A stretch of 64,000 bases of DNA, from assembly GCF_008630635.1 (NCBI RefSeq), contig NZ_CP043869.1, positions 3,359,001 through 3,423,000 on the forward strand, given 5' to 3'. This document shows positions 26,886 through 35,512 of the stretch, in pieces (positions within the stretch are counted from its first letter, which is position 1; every line of letters begins with the position of its first letter). This DNA is from Neptunomonas concharum (GTDB taxonomy: Bacteria; Pseudomonadota; Gammaproteobacteria; Pseudomonadales; Balneatricaceae). A program made the translations under genes and the position numbers. Under the pieces are notes generated by a model that did not search any database, was not told where the DNA came from, and was given only the letters and a program-made list of their open reading frames with translations.

Positions 26886-27512
26886 TTACAAAGGACTTGC
26901 TTGCTGTTTGCGATCATATTCCATCTGCCTGATCAGTATACGATCCTGAGCATCCCGTGCATCCTGACGCAACCAAAAAATTTCACGATGATGTTCGCGA
27001 ATTTCCCTTAATAAACGCTCGCGTTCGGCTTGGGTACTTTTATCACTGACCAACTGATCCTCTTTACGCTTAATTTTACGCTCGATTGATCGAATTTCAC
27101 CTTCGGCACTTGATAAAGAGGAGCGTAAATCAACCAGCTCATCACGAATCATAAAAAGTTCATGACCAGGGTTATACCCTTCAAGAAATGCCGCTTCTAG
27201 CGATTTAGGGCAGATGCCTGAATAAACACCTCCCTTTTTGCCAAAGTAAAACCCACTTGCTCGCGTACAAAACTGTTGTAAGCCTTGCTCATAACCCAAA
27301 AAATAGGCCTCGCGATTGGGAACCACAGAGAATTTGGCACAATCTGCTCGATACTCATCTAAAATAGCAGAGTGCTCTCCCTTTGACGCGTCCGCTTGCC
27401 CAATGATCTGCCAGTCGGCTTGTACACACTCGGCTTGGTTCATGGTGCTACAACCACTCAATAGCAATAGCAGACTTACAGCAGCTAATAAGCAATGTGA
27501 TCTTTTTTTCAT
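26886..27512 (-). CDS. DUF2799-type lipoprotein
   Basis: A 208-aa protein with a lipoprotein signal ending L-L-S-G-C (Cys21), so it is probably anchored in the outer membrane. The DUF2799 region (about 28-115) shows W-Q-I-I-G-Q-A-D-A, Y-F-L-G-Y-E-Q-G-L and C-T-R-A-S-G-F-Y-F-G. The C-terminal half (about 120-205) is a long charged coiled coil. Function is unknown for the family. Confidence 0.85.
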   Translation of the reverse strand: MKKRSHCLLAAVSLLLLLSGCSTMNQAECVQADWQIIGQADASKGEHSAILDEYRADCAKFSVVPNREAYFLGYEQGLQQFCTRASGFYFGKKGGVYSGICPKSLEAAFLEGYNPGHELFMIRDELVDLRSSLSSAEGEIRSIERKIKRKEDQLVSDKSTQAERERLLREIREHHREIFWLRQDARDAQDRILIRQMEYDRKQQASPL

Positions 27513-27550
27513 AAGTTACCTTTTTAAAACATCAGCTTACGCAAGCCGCT

Positions 27551-28171
27551 TTATTCTGTAGGATATTCATCCAAAAGCGGCTTTAAGAATGGCCATACAT
27601 TTTCAAGCAAGTAGGGCTGAGCTTGTGCATTAGGGTGTAATCCATCAGGCTGCATCAGTTGTCGATCCAGCGCCACTTTATCCATTAGAAAAGGGACGCG
27701 ACTGATCTGATACTCTTTTGATAACGTATCAAATAAATCGAAAAAGCGATTTGTATAAGCCGGACCATAGTTGGGCGGCAAACGGACCCCCACTAACAAG
27801 GGTATAGCGCCATGAGACTGGCTAAGCTCGATCAGCGTACGTAAATTGCGCTCAATTAAGGGGATTGGCGTGCCTCGCAGACCATCATTTGCAGCAAGCT
27901 CCAGAACTATCCATTGCGGCTGGTGTCTTTCCAGAAGGGCAGGCAGGCGTGTGATGCCGCCTTGTGTCGTTTCGCCACTGATACTGGCATTAATAACTTT
28001 GACATTGGGATACTCCTCATCGAGGCGCCGCTCAAGCAACGCCACCCACCCTTGAGAGGGTTGTAGCCCATAAGCGGCCGACAAGCTATCCCCCATCACC
28101 AATAGGTTTGCGGAAAAAGCAGAACTACTGAACCATAACAGCAACAGTGGCAAAAAACGGATATTAAACAT
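27551..28171 (-). CDS. tesA: Periplasmic acyl-CoA thioesterase I / arylesterase (SGNH hydrolase)
   Basis: TesA is a periplasmic esterase, thioesterase and lysophospholipase. The 206-aa product has a signal peptide ending about residue 20 (F-S-S-S-A-F-S). The SGNH blocks are G-D-S-L with catalytic Ser29, the Gly in I-S-G-E-T-T-Q-G-G, Asn in L-A-A-N-D-G, and Asp176/His179 in D-G-L-H. The start codon overlaps the start codon of divergent ybbA by two bases. Confidence 0.95.
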   Translation of the reverse strand: MFNIRFLPLLLLWFSSSAFSANLLVMGDSLSAAYGLQPSQGWVALLERRLDEEYPNVKVINASISGETTQGGITRLPALLERHQPQWIVLELAANDGLRGTPIPLIERNLRTLIELSQSHGAIPLLVGVRLPPNYGPAYTNRFFDLFDTLSKEYQISRVPFLMDKVALDRQLMQPDGLHPNAQAQPYLLENVWPFLKPLLDEYPTE

Positions 28172-28859
28172 GACTCAACCGATCTCTTATGCAATCGAGG
28201 CCAACGATCTCGCAAAAAGCTTCTCAACTCAAGGTGGAGAGATCAGTTTATTTCGAAATCTCAGCTTTCAGGTTCAAAAAGGAGAAAGCGTCGCCATCAT
28301 TGGCCAATCTGGTGCAGGAAAATCAACATTACTGAGCATTATAGCCGGGTTAGATACGCCTTCAAAAGGGAACGTCAGTTTGCTAAACACACAGCTCCAC
28401 AACCTCTCAGATAAAGAGCGCGCGCAATGGAGAGCCAACAACATCAGCTTTATCTTTCAATCCTTCCACTTACTTCCTGAGCTGAATGCCCAAGAAAATG
28501 TGCAGCTGCCATTAGAAATACGTGGTGAATCAGAAGCTGCTGACAAAGCAGCCAATCTACTCACACAGGTAGGCTTAGAAGGCAGACAAACGCACTTCCC
28601 GTCACAGTTATCAGGGGGGGAGCAGCAACGCGTAGCGATTGCCAGAGCATTTGTAACACAACCCTCGATTCTTTTTGCCGACGAACCCACCGGCAATCTC
28701 GACTCAGATACGGGCCAGAAGATTATCGATCAGCTGTTTACATTGAATCAGCAAACCCAAACCACGTTGATCCTTATCACCCATGATGCAGCCTTGGCCG
28801 CGCGCTGCCAACGCCAGTTTGTGTTAGATAAAGGCCAACTGGCCGAGAAAGAGGTTTAG
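28170..28859 (+). CDS. ybbA: ABC transporter ATP-binding protein YbbA
   Basis: The LolD/MacB-type ATPase of the YbbAP transporter, 229 aa. It has Walker [11 protein letters not shown], signature [13 protein letters not shown], Walker [13 protein letters not shown] and switch His in L-I-T-H-D. It is followed after 2 nt by the permease gene. The start is an ATG shared in overlap with tesA, so its promoter must lie inside the tesA coding region. Confidence 0.95.
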   Translation: MTQPISYAIEANDLAKSFSTQGGEISLFRNLSFQVQKGESVAIIGQSGAGKSTLLSIIAGLDTPSKGNVSLLNTQLHNLSDKERAQWRANNISFIFQSFHLLPELNAQENVQLPLEIRGESEAADKAANLLTQVGLEGRQTHFPSQLSGGEQQRVAIARAFVTQPSILFADEPTGNLDSDTGQKIIDQLFTLNQQTQTTLILITHDAALAARCQRQFVLDKGQLAEKEV

Positions 28860-28861
28860 CT

Positions 28862-31318
28862 ATGATTGCAAAGATGGCCATTCGCCAAAGCAAAAGCCAA
28901 TGGCAGCGACCTGACTGGAAGGCGTTATTGCTGTCTATTTTTTTAATGACCAGCCTTTTAACACTGTTAAACCTCACCGCTGAACGCTTGCAAAAAAGTT
29001 TAGTGGTCAGTGGTGCAGCGATGCTCGGAGCTGATTTAGTGCTTAGTAGCAGCCGCCCTTTGGAGGAACAGATTGAAGCGTCATTAATCACGTCTGGGCT
29101 ATCCACCAGCCGAGTTACCCAGTTTGCAACCATGGTCAATGCCGGTGAATCGATGCTTCTATCGTCGGTTAGAGCGGTCAGCTCTCCGTATCCGTTACGG
29201 GGAGAGATCACAACCCAAACCTCTTCCCCCACCCCGCTTCCCTCACCCGGCAGGGTCTGGGTGGAACCTGCCGTGCTAGAGCGCTTGAATATTGCCGTCG
29301 GCGACACCTTAAGCATCGGTTACCAAGACTTTCTGATTGATAACGTGTTTCTCAGCAGCCCTGATCGCGGCAGCGGCTTTCGAAGCTTTAATCCACAAAT
29401 CATTATGCGAGAAACGGATCTGGCGTCCACACAAGTTATTTCTCCTGGCAGCCGCGCCCAATACCGCTTGTTAATTTCAGGTACTCCCCAAGCCATTGCA
29501 ACAGCGGAGCAAACACTAAAACCGACACTAGCAGACTGGCAACGGCTTTACTCTGCGCATGGTGACCAACCCACAACACAAAACTCGCTCCGCAATGCAT
29601 CCAGTTATCTCAAGCTGAGTGCTTTAATGGCGGTACTCATTGGTAGTTTTTCTATATACCTTAGCCTCAGGCGCTTTGCGCAAGCACAACAAGCTCGCAC
29701 AGCTTTACTGATGAGCTTGGGACTATCTCGTTACCAGCTGTTTCAGCTGTTTTCGCTGATACTGGGCGCAGGGTGGCTTATGGCAGCCATACCCGGCTCG
29801 TTACTTGGCTGGATAGCCCATGAATTTTTAATGTCGAGCCTCTCTGATTTACTGCCGCAGCCACTGCCTTCCATCAGTGTGTTAACCGCTATCAGTAGCC
29901 TGTTATTGTGCGGATTACTCATAGCTGCCATTGGCATCGCTACTTTACTACCGCTAGGTGGAACAACGGTACTTAGCTTAATAAAATCGTCAGAAGATCA
30001 CGCATCCACCGCAAACCCTATGCTGAAGTGGGTTTTGGCGGCCTTAATTGTTATTGTCACGTCTTTCTTTGTTCCTTCGCCTCAACTGGCGCTAGTACTC
30101 ACCCTAGGTTTGCTGCTCTTTGGCGGGCTAGCAGGCCTTGCCGTTCAACAGTTGATAAAGCTCTTTAGTCAACAACTTGTCCGCTACGCGACCCCGATAC
30201 CGTTGCTGGCACTACGCATCAAACAACAACGCCATTGGCATCGCGTCCAAGGAGGTGTTCTATCGCTCCTGCTTGCTCTGATGACCGTTATCCTGTTTGC
30301 TAGACAAGATCTGTTAAGCGACTGGCAAGGCCAGCTCCCAGAAGACACGCCAAACCAGTTTGTTATCAATATCCAGCCGTGGGAGTCGGCCAATGTTTCC
30401 CAATGGCTGCGTGATGCCGATGTAAAAGCACAGCTTTATCCCATGATTCGTGGACGTATCGAAGCCTATAATGGCACACCTATCGATAAGGCGTTCAACA
30501 CTGAGCAACGACAGCATAATACCCTAAACCGAGAGCTTAACTTGACATGGAGTGATCAGTTCCCAGCCCACAACCAGCTTATCGAAGGCGAGTGGCGTTT
30601 AGATGCAAATGCCATTTCGGTAGAAGCGTCTATGGCACAAGAGTTAGGCCTACAGCTTGGGGATCAATTGGATTTTCGAGTGGGAAGCGAACTGTTTAAG
30701 GGCACCATTACCAGTTTGAGAAAAGTAGAATGGGCGTCGTTCAGACCCAATTTTTATGTCATCTTTTCTCCGGGCGTCATTGATCAGCTACCGGCAACCT
30801 ATATTACCAGCTACCGAACAGGAGAAGGGCAATCTCACCTGTCAGGCGAATTATTGAAAGCCTTCCCAACCCTAACGCTGATTGATATCGAGCAACTGCT
30901 AAAACAAGTACAAAACCTAATTAACACCCTCAGTGATAGCGCCTCATTGATTATGTTGTTAACGCTACTCAGTGGATTGGTGTTACTCATCACAACGCTG
31001 CAGCAAGATTTAGCCAAACGTCAGTATGAAGTCGCCCTTCTGCGAACCTTAGGTGCTTCTGCACAACAGACACGACAGCTGGATACCTTTGAATACCTAC
31101 TCATGGGGCTCAGCTGCGGGATAATAGCAACCTTAATCACTGAGGCTACCCTGCTGCTGATCTACCAACAGTGGCTGAAGCTTCCACCTCAGCCCCATGT
31201 GATTATTTGGTTTATGCTGCCGATGATTGCGACATGTTTGTTTGGTGCAATGGGATTTCTTAGCCGAAAAGCCCTATCCCTACCCGACAGTTATCATCTT
31301 TTAAGAAGTAAAGGATGA
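28862..31318 (+). CDS. ybbP: FtsX-like ABC permease YbbP
   Basis: An 818-aa inner-membrane permease that pairs with YbbA. It has the ten-helix YbbP layout: one N-terminal helix (about 20-40), a large periplasmic domain, FtsX helices near 250-440, then a second periplasmic domain (about 480-690) and a final FtsX block with three or four helices (about 700-810). The cytoplasmic coupling segments S-L-G-L-S-R-Y-Q-L and T-L-G-A-S-A-Q-Q are typical. The substrate is not established; members are thought to act on lipids or hydrophobic compounds in the envelope. It is convergent with the DUF748 gene, 11 nt apart. Confidence 0.93.
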   Translation: MIAKMAIRQSKSQWQRPDWKALLLSIFLMTSLLTLLNLTAERLQKSLVVSGAAMLGADLVLSSSRPLEEQIEASLITSGLSTSRVTQFATMVNAGESMLLSSVRAVSSPYPLRGEITTQTSSPTPLPSPGRVWVEPAVLERLNIAVGDTLSIGYQDFLIDNVFLSSPDRGSGFRSFNPQIIMRETDLASTQVISPGSRAQYRLLISGTPQAIATAEQTLKPTLADWQRLYSAHGDQPTTQNSLRNASSYLKLSALMAVLIGSFSIYLSLRRFAQAQQARTALLMSLGLSRYQLFQLFSLILGAGWLMAAIPGSLLGWIAHEFLMSSLSDLLPQPLPSISVLTAISSLLLCGLLIAAIGIATLLPLGGTTVLSLIKSSEDHASTANPMLKWVLAALIVIVTSFFVPSPQLALVLTLGLLLFGGLAGLAVQQLIKLFSQQLVRYATPIPLLALRIKQQRHWHRVQGGVLSLLLALMTVILFARQDLLSDWQGQLPEDTPNQFVINIQPWESANVSQWLRDADVKAQLYPMIRGRIEAYNGTPIDKAFNTEQRQHNTLNRELNLTWSDQFPAHNQLIEGEWRLDANAISVEASMAQELGLQLGDQLDFRVGSELFKGTITSLRKVEWASFRPNFYVIFSPGVIDQLPATYITSYRTGEGQSHLSGELLKAFPTLTLIDIEQLLKQVQNLINTLSDSASLIMLLTLLSGLVLLITTLQQDLAKRQYEVALLRTLGASAQQTRQLDTFEYLLMGLSCGIIATLITEATLLLIYQQWLKLPPQPHVIIWFMLPMIATCLFGAMGFLSRKALSLPDSYHLLRSKG

Positions 31319-31329
31319 TGGCTTACTGA

Positions 31330-34188
31330 CTACAGTCCCAACATCACTCCCGGTTTCAGCTCTTTATTCTCAAGGTCTGGAACCGGGAAGCACGTGAACA
31401 AACGATCCTTGATCAATCCACGCTGTAAGAGCAGGCTCAACACCTGCTCGCCTCGATCGGAGGCTAACTTCTGCAACTGTTCAGCCACTTTCACCTCCAA
31501 TTCAGCCGGTGGTAGAGGCTTATCAGATTCGTTGTTTGCCTTTTCCAAGGTGGGCAACAAAGCCAGCCGGTCATCCATTACAGCATTACCACAGATGTTT
31601 AAACGCAGTCCTTTACGTGCATTCATCATCTCTACTATTTTTCCTAAATAACCCTCAGCCTCTGGTAGCATCTGATCACTGCCAGCGGTAAAGGCGACGG
31701 GAGCCAAGTTGATAAAAGCACCCGATTCATTCGCAGATATAGCAGAGCTGGCAATACTAATTAGCGCACCATAAGGCTGTAATGCTTTTGTCAGGAAACC
31801 AAAGGCCGCTTTTTTCAAACCTTTGCTCGCTAAGCGATTAATGACGCTTTGATAGCCAAATTTAGGATCATCTAAAGAGCCCTCTACCGGAACATCCAAT
31901 ACAATATTGCCGTCTGTATCCTGCAATACAGCAATCGCGGTACCTAAAGGCATACTCAGCGTTTTATTGAAGTTAGCCGTCTCTTTACTATTGGCAGGCT
32001 GTACTTCCAGTCGATTCAGCACGATATGATTTTCGCCCGACAACACACCTTTTTTCAGAGCGCCTTTGCTGGTAAAGTCCATTTGCCCACTTTGCAAGTA
32101 ATAGCCAATAAACTTACCTGAATACGGGCTAACTACCGGCAGCTCAGCATTTTTCAATGATAAACTCCAATCACCGTTTTTCGCCCCACCAAAGAGGTTA
32201 ATTTGTCCTTCTGCGCCTAGTTGAGCATGCTTATTGATCGTGGCCTTCACCGAAAACGGGCTTAACTTACTTGCAGCCGTGTCGATATTGGCGATCATTA
32301 GGTTCGAGATGTCTAACGCCGACTTAAAGGTCGGCTTAACACTTTGGTCAGTTACGCTGATTCCATTTTTTCCAATCATCTCAAATTTGCCAATAGACGT
32401 CACAAACGGCTTAGCATTAACTGACGGCTTAGCCGACTCAGGGGTTACTTGTGTTTCGCCTGCAGATAACGCTGCCGTCAGACGTTCAATTTCCAGCAGT
32501 GACTGCTGTTTCGATACCGTTAGCATCGTTTCACTACCTGACAACTTAATAGCGTTGATCTTTAACTGATTTAGCTCTTTCAGGCTCAACCCAGAGACAG
32601 ACAGCTTATCAATCGCTGTCATCGGTTTCGCCCCTGTTGGCTGATTAACCACGACGCCAGCAAAATTTGCCTGATCCAGAGTAATCTGTTCTTGGCGATA
32701 GTTCAGGTTTTTCAGAATGCCGTTGTCTAAGGCTAAAACCTGTAAAGGTCGCACCTGCGTTACTACATTTAACCCTTTCAGATCCGCGTTAATCGCCTGC
32801 ACCTGCGGCTGATCCGGCTTCATCTTATCCAGCACACCACTTAGCGTGGCTGACTCTAGAGTAATAGCAACATTCTTCTGCTGTTCTACCGTTAGCTTAG
32901 TCAGCTCAATCCCCGCTTGGCTGCTAATACTTGATAAGACTCCCCCCTGCCACGCCAAGGTTAACGGTGCAGATACCGTCAAGTTTTCGCTGTTAAGCTG
33001 TAGATTCGGTTGTGAGAACAGGAGTTTAGAAACGCCTAAATCAACTGTCGTTTTTAGCTCTGTCGGAGCGCCCTGAGCAAAAGCGATTGCAAGTGGCCCT
33101 TGTTGCGCCACACTATCAGCTTTTATTGTCATTCCGCTTTGCTTAACTTCCAGCCCTTTCACATCGAGCCGTTGCGGCCCTTCTATGCGACTTAACTGCG
33201 CCTCTTTAAAACCCAAATTGAGCTTACCCGCCCAATTTAAACCACCGATCAGCGCTGATAACTGCTCTTTCAGTTTTAACGACAAGCCCTGACTGGTAAC
33301 TTTACCTTCGACATCAATGGATTGGGGCGCACCTTGCGCCAATATTACGCTCCCCTCTCCTGACCAATTGACTTGTTGGTCGGTAATGATAACGCTTTCA
33401 TCTTTCCAGTTAAGACCATCAAGTTGCACAGTACCTTTATGTTTCACTGAGCCGTCCAAACCCTTTAGATCCAGCTCAACCTCCAAGTCTGCGGTAAGAC
33501 GCCCCTGAAGCTGCGGTGCCGAATATTTAAGTACGCTTTCCAAGGGGAATTGATCCAACTTCAGGTGCAACACTGAACGTTTCTGCTCAGGCAGCGGCGT
33601 TGCTTCAGTATTAAGCTCCACTCGTGAACCATTTAAGACACCGTCAAGCGTGATCTGCGTTGGCTCATTTTCATTCCATTGTGCCAGCCGATTTAAACGA
33701 GCATTATCAATCACCCAGCTCTGTTGCTGCTGCGGCAGGTTGAGTGACCACTGGATCTGCTGTAGTTGGACATTTTCAATCCCAACACGCCAATCCGTTG
33801 GTTCTGATGCCTTTGGTGGCGATTCTTCGTTCGTTTGCAGCTTAGATAGGTTAATCGGCCCTAACCAAAGATCATCGCCCTGTTGGTGTAAACCACTTTT
33901 CACCTGATCAACTTCCAGCGCTTTAATCAACACACGCTTATCCAGCAAGGAGGGATAATCTATCGCTACTTTAAAGCGGCCAATATTCAGAGGCGGCGTA
34001 TCTCCCCCTTTCGCCTTTAAAGACTGAACTTCAATGGAGCCACTTAGCCAACGTACATCTAACGCTTCAAACGAGACCGCTTCTGCACCCTGTTTTTGTA
34101 ACCAAATGACAACCTGATCCCGAATGATATAAGGCAAGACATGTAAACTGAGCAATAAAAAAACAATCAATGAGATAACAATTTTCAT
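31330..34188 (-). CDS. DUF748 / AsmA-like envelope protein
   Basis: A 952-aa protein with one N-terminal membrane anchor (V-I-S-L-I-V-F-L-L-L-S-L) and a long periplasmic beta-rich body with many alternating short strands, as in AsmA-like proteins. The DUF748 C-terminal block is clear: L-D-V-P-V-E-G-S-L-D-D-P-K-F, then F-L-T-K-A-L-Q-P-Y-G-A-L-I-S and F-T-A-G-S-D-Q-M-L-P-E. AsmA-like proteins are implicated in phospholipid transport between the membranes, so such a role is possible here. AGGT precedes the ATG. Confidence 0.87.
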   Translation of the reverse strand: MKIVISLIVFLLLSLHVLPYIIRDQVVIWLQKQGAEAVSFEALDVRWLSGSIEVQSLKAKGGDTPPLNIGRFKVAIDYPSLLDKRVLIKALEVDQVKSGLHQQGDDLWLGPINLSKLQTNEESPPKASEPTDWRVGIENVQLQQIQWSLNLPQQQQSWVIDNARLNRLAQWNENEPTQITLDGVLNGSRVELNTEATPLPEQKRSVLHLKLDQFPLESVLKYSAPQLQGRLTADLEVELDLKGLDGSVKHKGTVQLDGLNWKDESVIITDQQVNWSGEGSVILAQGAPQSIDVEGKVTSQGLSLKLKEQLSALIGGLNWAGKLNLGFKEAQLSRIEGPQRLDVKGLEVKQSGMTIKADSVAQQGPLAIAFAQGAPTELKTTVDLGVSKLLFSQPNLQLNSENLTVSAPLTLAWQGGVLSSISSQAGIELTKLTVEQQKNVAITLESATLSGVLDKMKPDQPQVQAINADLKGLNVVTQVRPLQVLALDNGILKNLNYRQEQITLDQANFAGVVVNQPTGAKPMTAIDKLSVSGLSLKELNQLKINAIKLSGSETMLTVSKQQSLLEIERLTAALSAGETQVTPESAKPSVNAKPFVTSIGKFEMIGKNGISVTDQSVKPTFKSALDISNLMIANIDTAASKLSPFSVKATINKHAQLGAEGQINLFGGAKNGDWSLSLKNAELPVVSPYSGKFIGYYLQSGQMDFTSKGALKKGVLSGENHIVLNRLEVQPANSKETANFNKTLSMPLGTAIAVLQDTDGNIVLDVPVEGSLDDPKFGYQSVINRLASKGLKKAAFGFLTKALQPYGALISIASSAISANESGAFINLAPVAFTAGSDQMLPEAEGYLGKIVEMMNARKGLRLNICGNAVMDDRLALLPTLEKANNESDKPLPPAELEVKVAEQLQKLASDRGEQVLSLLLQRGLIKDRLFTCFPVPDLENKELKPGVMLGL

Positions 34189-34480
34189 ACGCTGACCTAG
34201 TAGAAGCCCTTTCGTTGAGAAAGCACCGAAACAGATTAAAAAACGATACTTCTATTTTAAACAAGCTTGCCTGATAGCTACCTGAATACCGATAAGACAA
34301 TAACATACTCTAGGTAAGTCACTTCAACCACAGGATTCAACTCAGCGACAGCTATTCCAAAGTATCATCACAAACTATACGGTTATTCCAAAAAGCTATA
34401 AAGCCCGATAAACAACTGCTAAAATCGCATGATAACAAATACAGATCTATGCAATTTTAAATTTGAAAAGGGTGAATATC

Positions 34481-34606
34481 ATGGCTCAACATGACGAGAA
34501 CTTTCGTGACACTTCAGGCTTTGGCTGGATTGTTATTAATTTAGCTGCGCTTGTGTGGGTAACGATGCCTGTCAGTATTGCGCTAACTCAAATAGTGCAG
34601 TGGTAG
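34481..34606 (+). CDS. Small single-span membrane protein, unrecognised (41 aa)
   Basis: The ORF starts MAQHDENFRDTSGFGW. A 15-residue polar, acidic head is followed by one hydrophobic helix (about residues 16-38) ending I-V-Q-W. AAGGGTG lies 7 nt before the ATG, and a strong terminator follows 25 nt after the stop, so it looks like a complete small transcription unit between the minus-strand genes for the DUF748 protein and rpiA. The 292 nt upstream contain no other ORF I can support. Family and function are unknown to me. Confidence 0.65.
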   Translation: MAQHDENFRDTSGFGWIVINLAALVWVTMPVSIALTQIVQW

Positions 34607-34630
34607 GGTCTTGCTTGCTAGCAAATCTAC

Positions 34631-34662
34631 GAAAAAGCCGCCTCTTAGTGGGCGGCTTTTTA
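34631..34662. terminator. Bidirectional terminator
   Basis: Perfect 11-bp arms AAAAAGCCGCC/GGCGGCTTTTT flank an 8-nt loop, between the 41-aa ORF (+) and rpiA (-). Confidence 0.88.
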
Positions 34663-34676
34663 ATTAGCTAGAGTGC

Positions 34677-35348
34677 TTAATTTTTTAGCGTCTCCACCCC
34701 TTCCGGGGTTGCCATCAGCACTACATCAGCACCTCTATTGGCAAATAATCCGTTGGTAACCACACCTACGAGGTTATTCAGCTTAGTTTCCAACGCTTTA
34801 GGGCTCAGAATATCCAGATCATAAACATCTAGAATCACATTTCCATTGTCGGTCACGAAACCTTCGCGATATTCCGGTACCCCTTGTAACTTAACCAACT
34901 CACGGGCGACATACGAACGCGCCATTGGAATCACTTCAACCGGTAGCGGAAAATCCCCTAGGATATCAACCTGTTTAGATGAGTCCACAATACACACAAA
35001 CTCTTTAGCAACCGCCGCTACGATTTTCTCACGGGTCAACGCTCCACCACCGCCTTTAACCAGGTTTAGGTGCGGGTCAAATTCGTCAGCCCCATCGATA
35101 TAGACATCCATTTGGTTAACTTCATTTAAGTCATAGACCTCAATACCGTGGCTTTTTAGACGCTCAGCCGTTGCTTCCGAACTGGCAACTGCTCCATCAA
35201 AAAGATGTTTAATCTTTGCTAGCTCGTCAATAAAGCAATTGGCAGTGGAGCCTGTGCCTACACCAACAATCGAGTCGGTATTTAGCTTTGGTCGGATATA
35301 CTCTACAGCCGCCTGAGCAACAGCTTGCTTCATTTCATCCTGTGTCAT
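34677..35348 (-). CDS. rpiA: Ribose-5-phosphate isomerase A
   Basis: This enzyme interconverts ribose 5-phosphate and ribulose 5-phosphate in the pentose phosphate pathway. The 223-aa product is the usual length. It has [12 protein letters not shown], the D-G-A-D-E-F catalytic region and the [11 protein letters not shown] block with the catalytic Glu. It diverges from ilvA; a TATAAT lies about 40 nt upstream. Confidence 0.97.
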   Translation of the reverse strand: MTQDEMKQAVAQAAVEYIRPKLNTDSIVGVGTGSTANCFIDELAKIKHLFDGAVASSEATAERLKSHGIEVYDLNEVNQMDVYIDGADEFDPHLNLVKGGGGALTREKIVAAVAKEFVCIVDSSKQVDILGDFPLPVEVIPMARSYVARELVKLQGVPEYREGFVTDNGNVILDVYDLDILSPKALETKLNNLVGVVTNGLFANRGADVVLMATPEGVETLKN

Positions 35349-35451
35349 GGGGTCTCTAGTCTCTTATTTAGGAGTATTTGTGTAAATTATACGCTCATTC
35401 ACCCTGACTGGTAGACGAAAAGCGCGACAACTTGTAGGATTTCTGCCTCTT

Positions 35452-35483
35452 CTTGCACATTCAGTCGACAGAATTTGTGCAAG
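35452..35483 (+). repeat. Inverted repeat in ilvA upstream region
   Basis: Perfect 8-bp arms CTTGCACA (35452-35459) and TGTGCAAG (35476-35483) flank a 16-nt loop. It ends 30 nt before the ilvA ATG. It could be an operator or a leader hairpin; nothing in the sequence decides. Confidence 0.4.
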
Positions 35484-35512
35484 CCATCTGCTCATTAGAT
35501 CGAATTATCATT

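Noticed and set aside
28777-29316. 179-aa open frame antisense to the ybbA-ybbP junction
   Set aside because: A shadow of ybbP; ybbA and ybbP are both well supported over the same bases.
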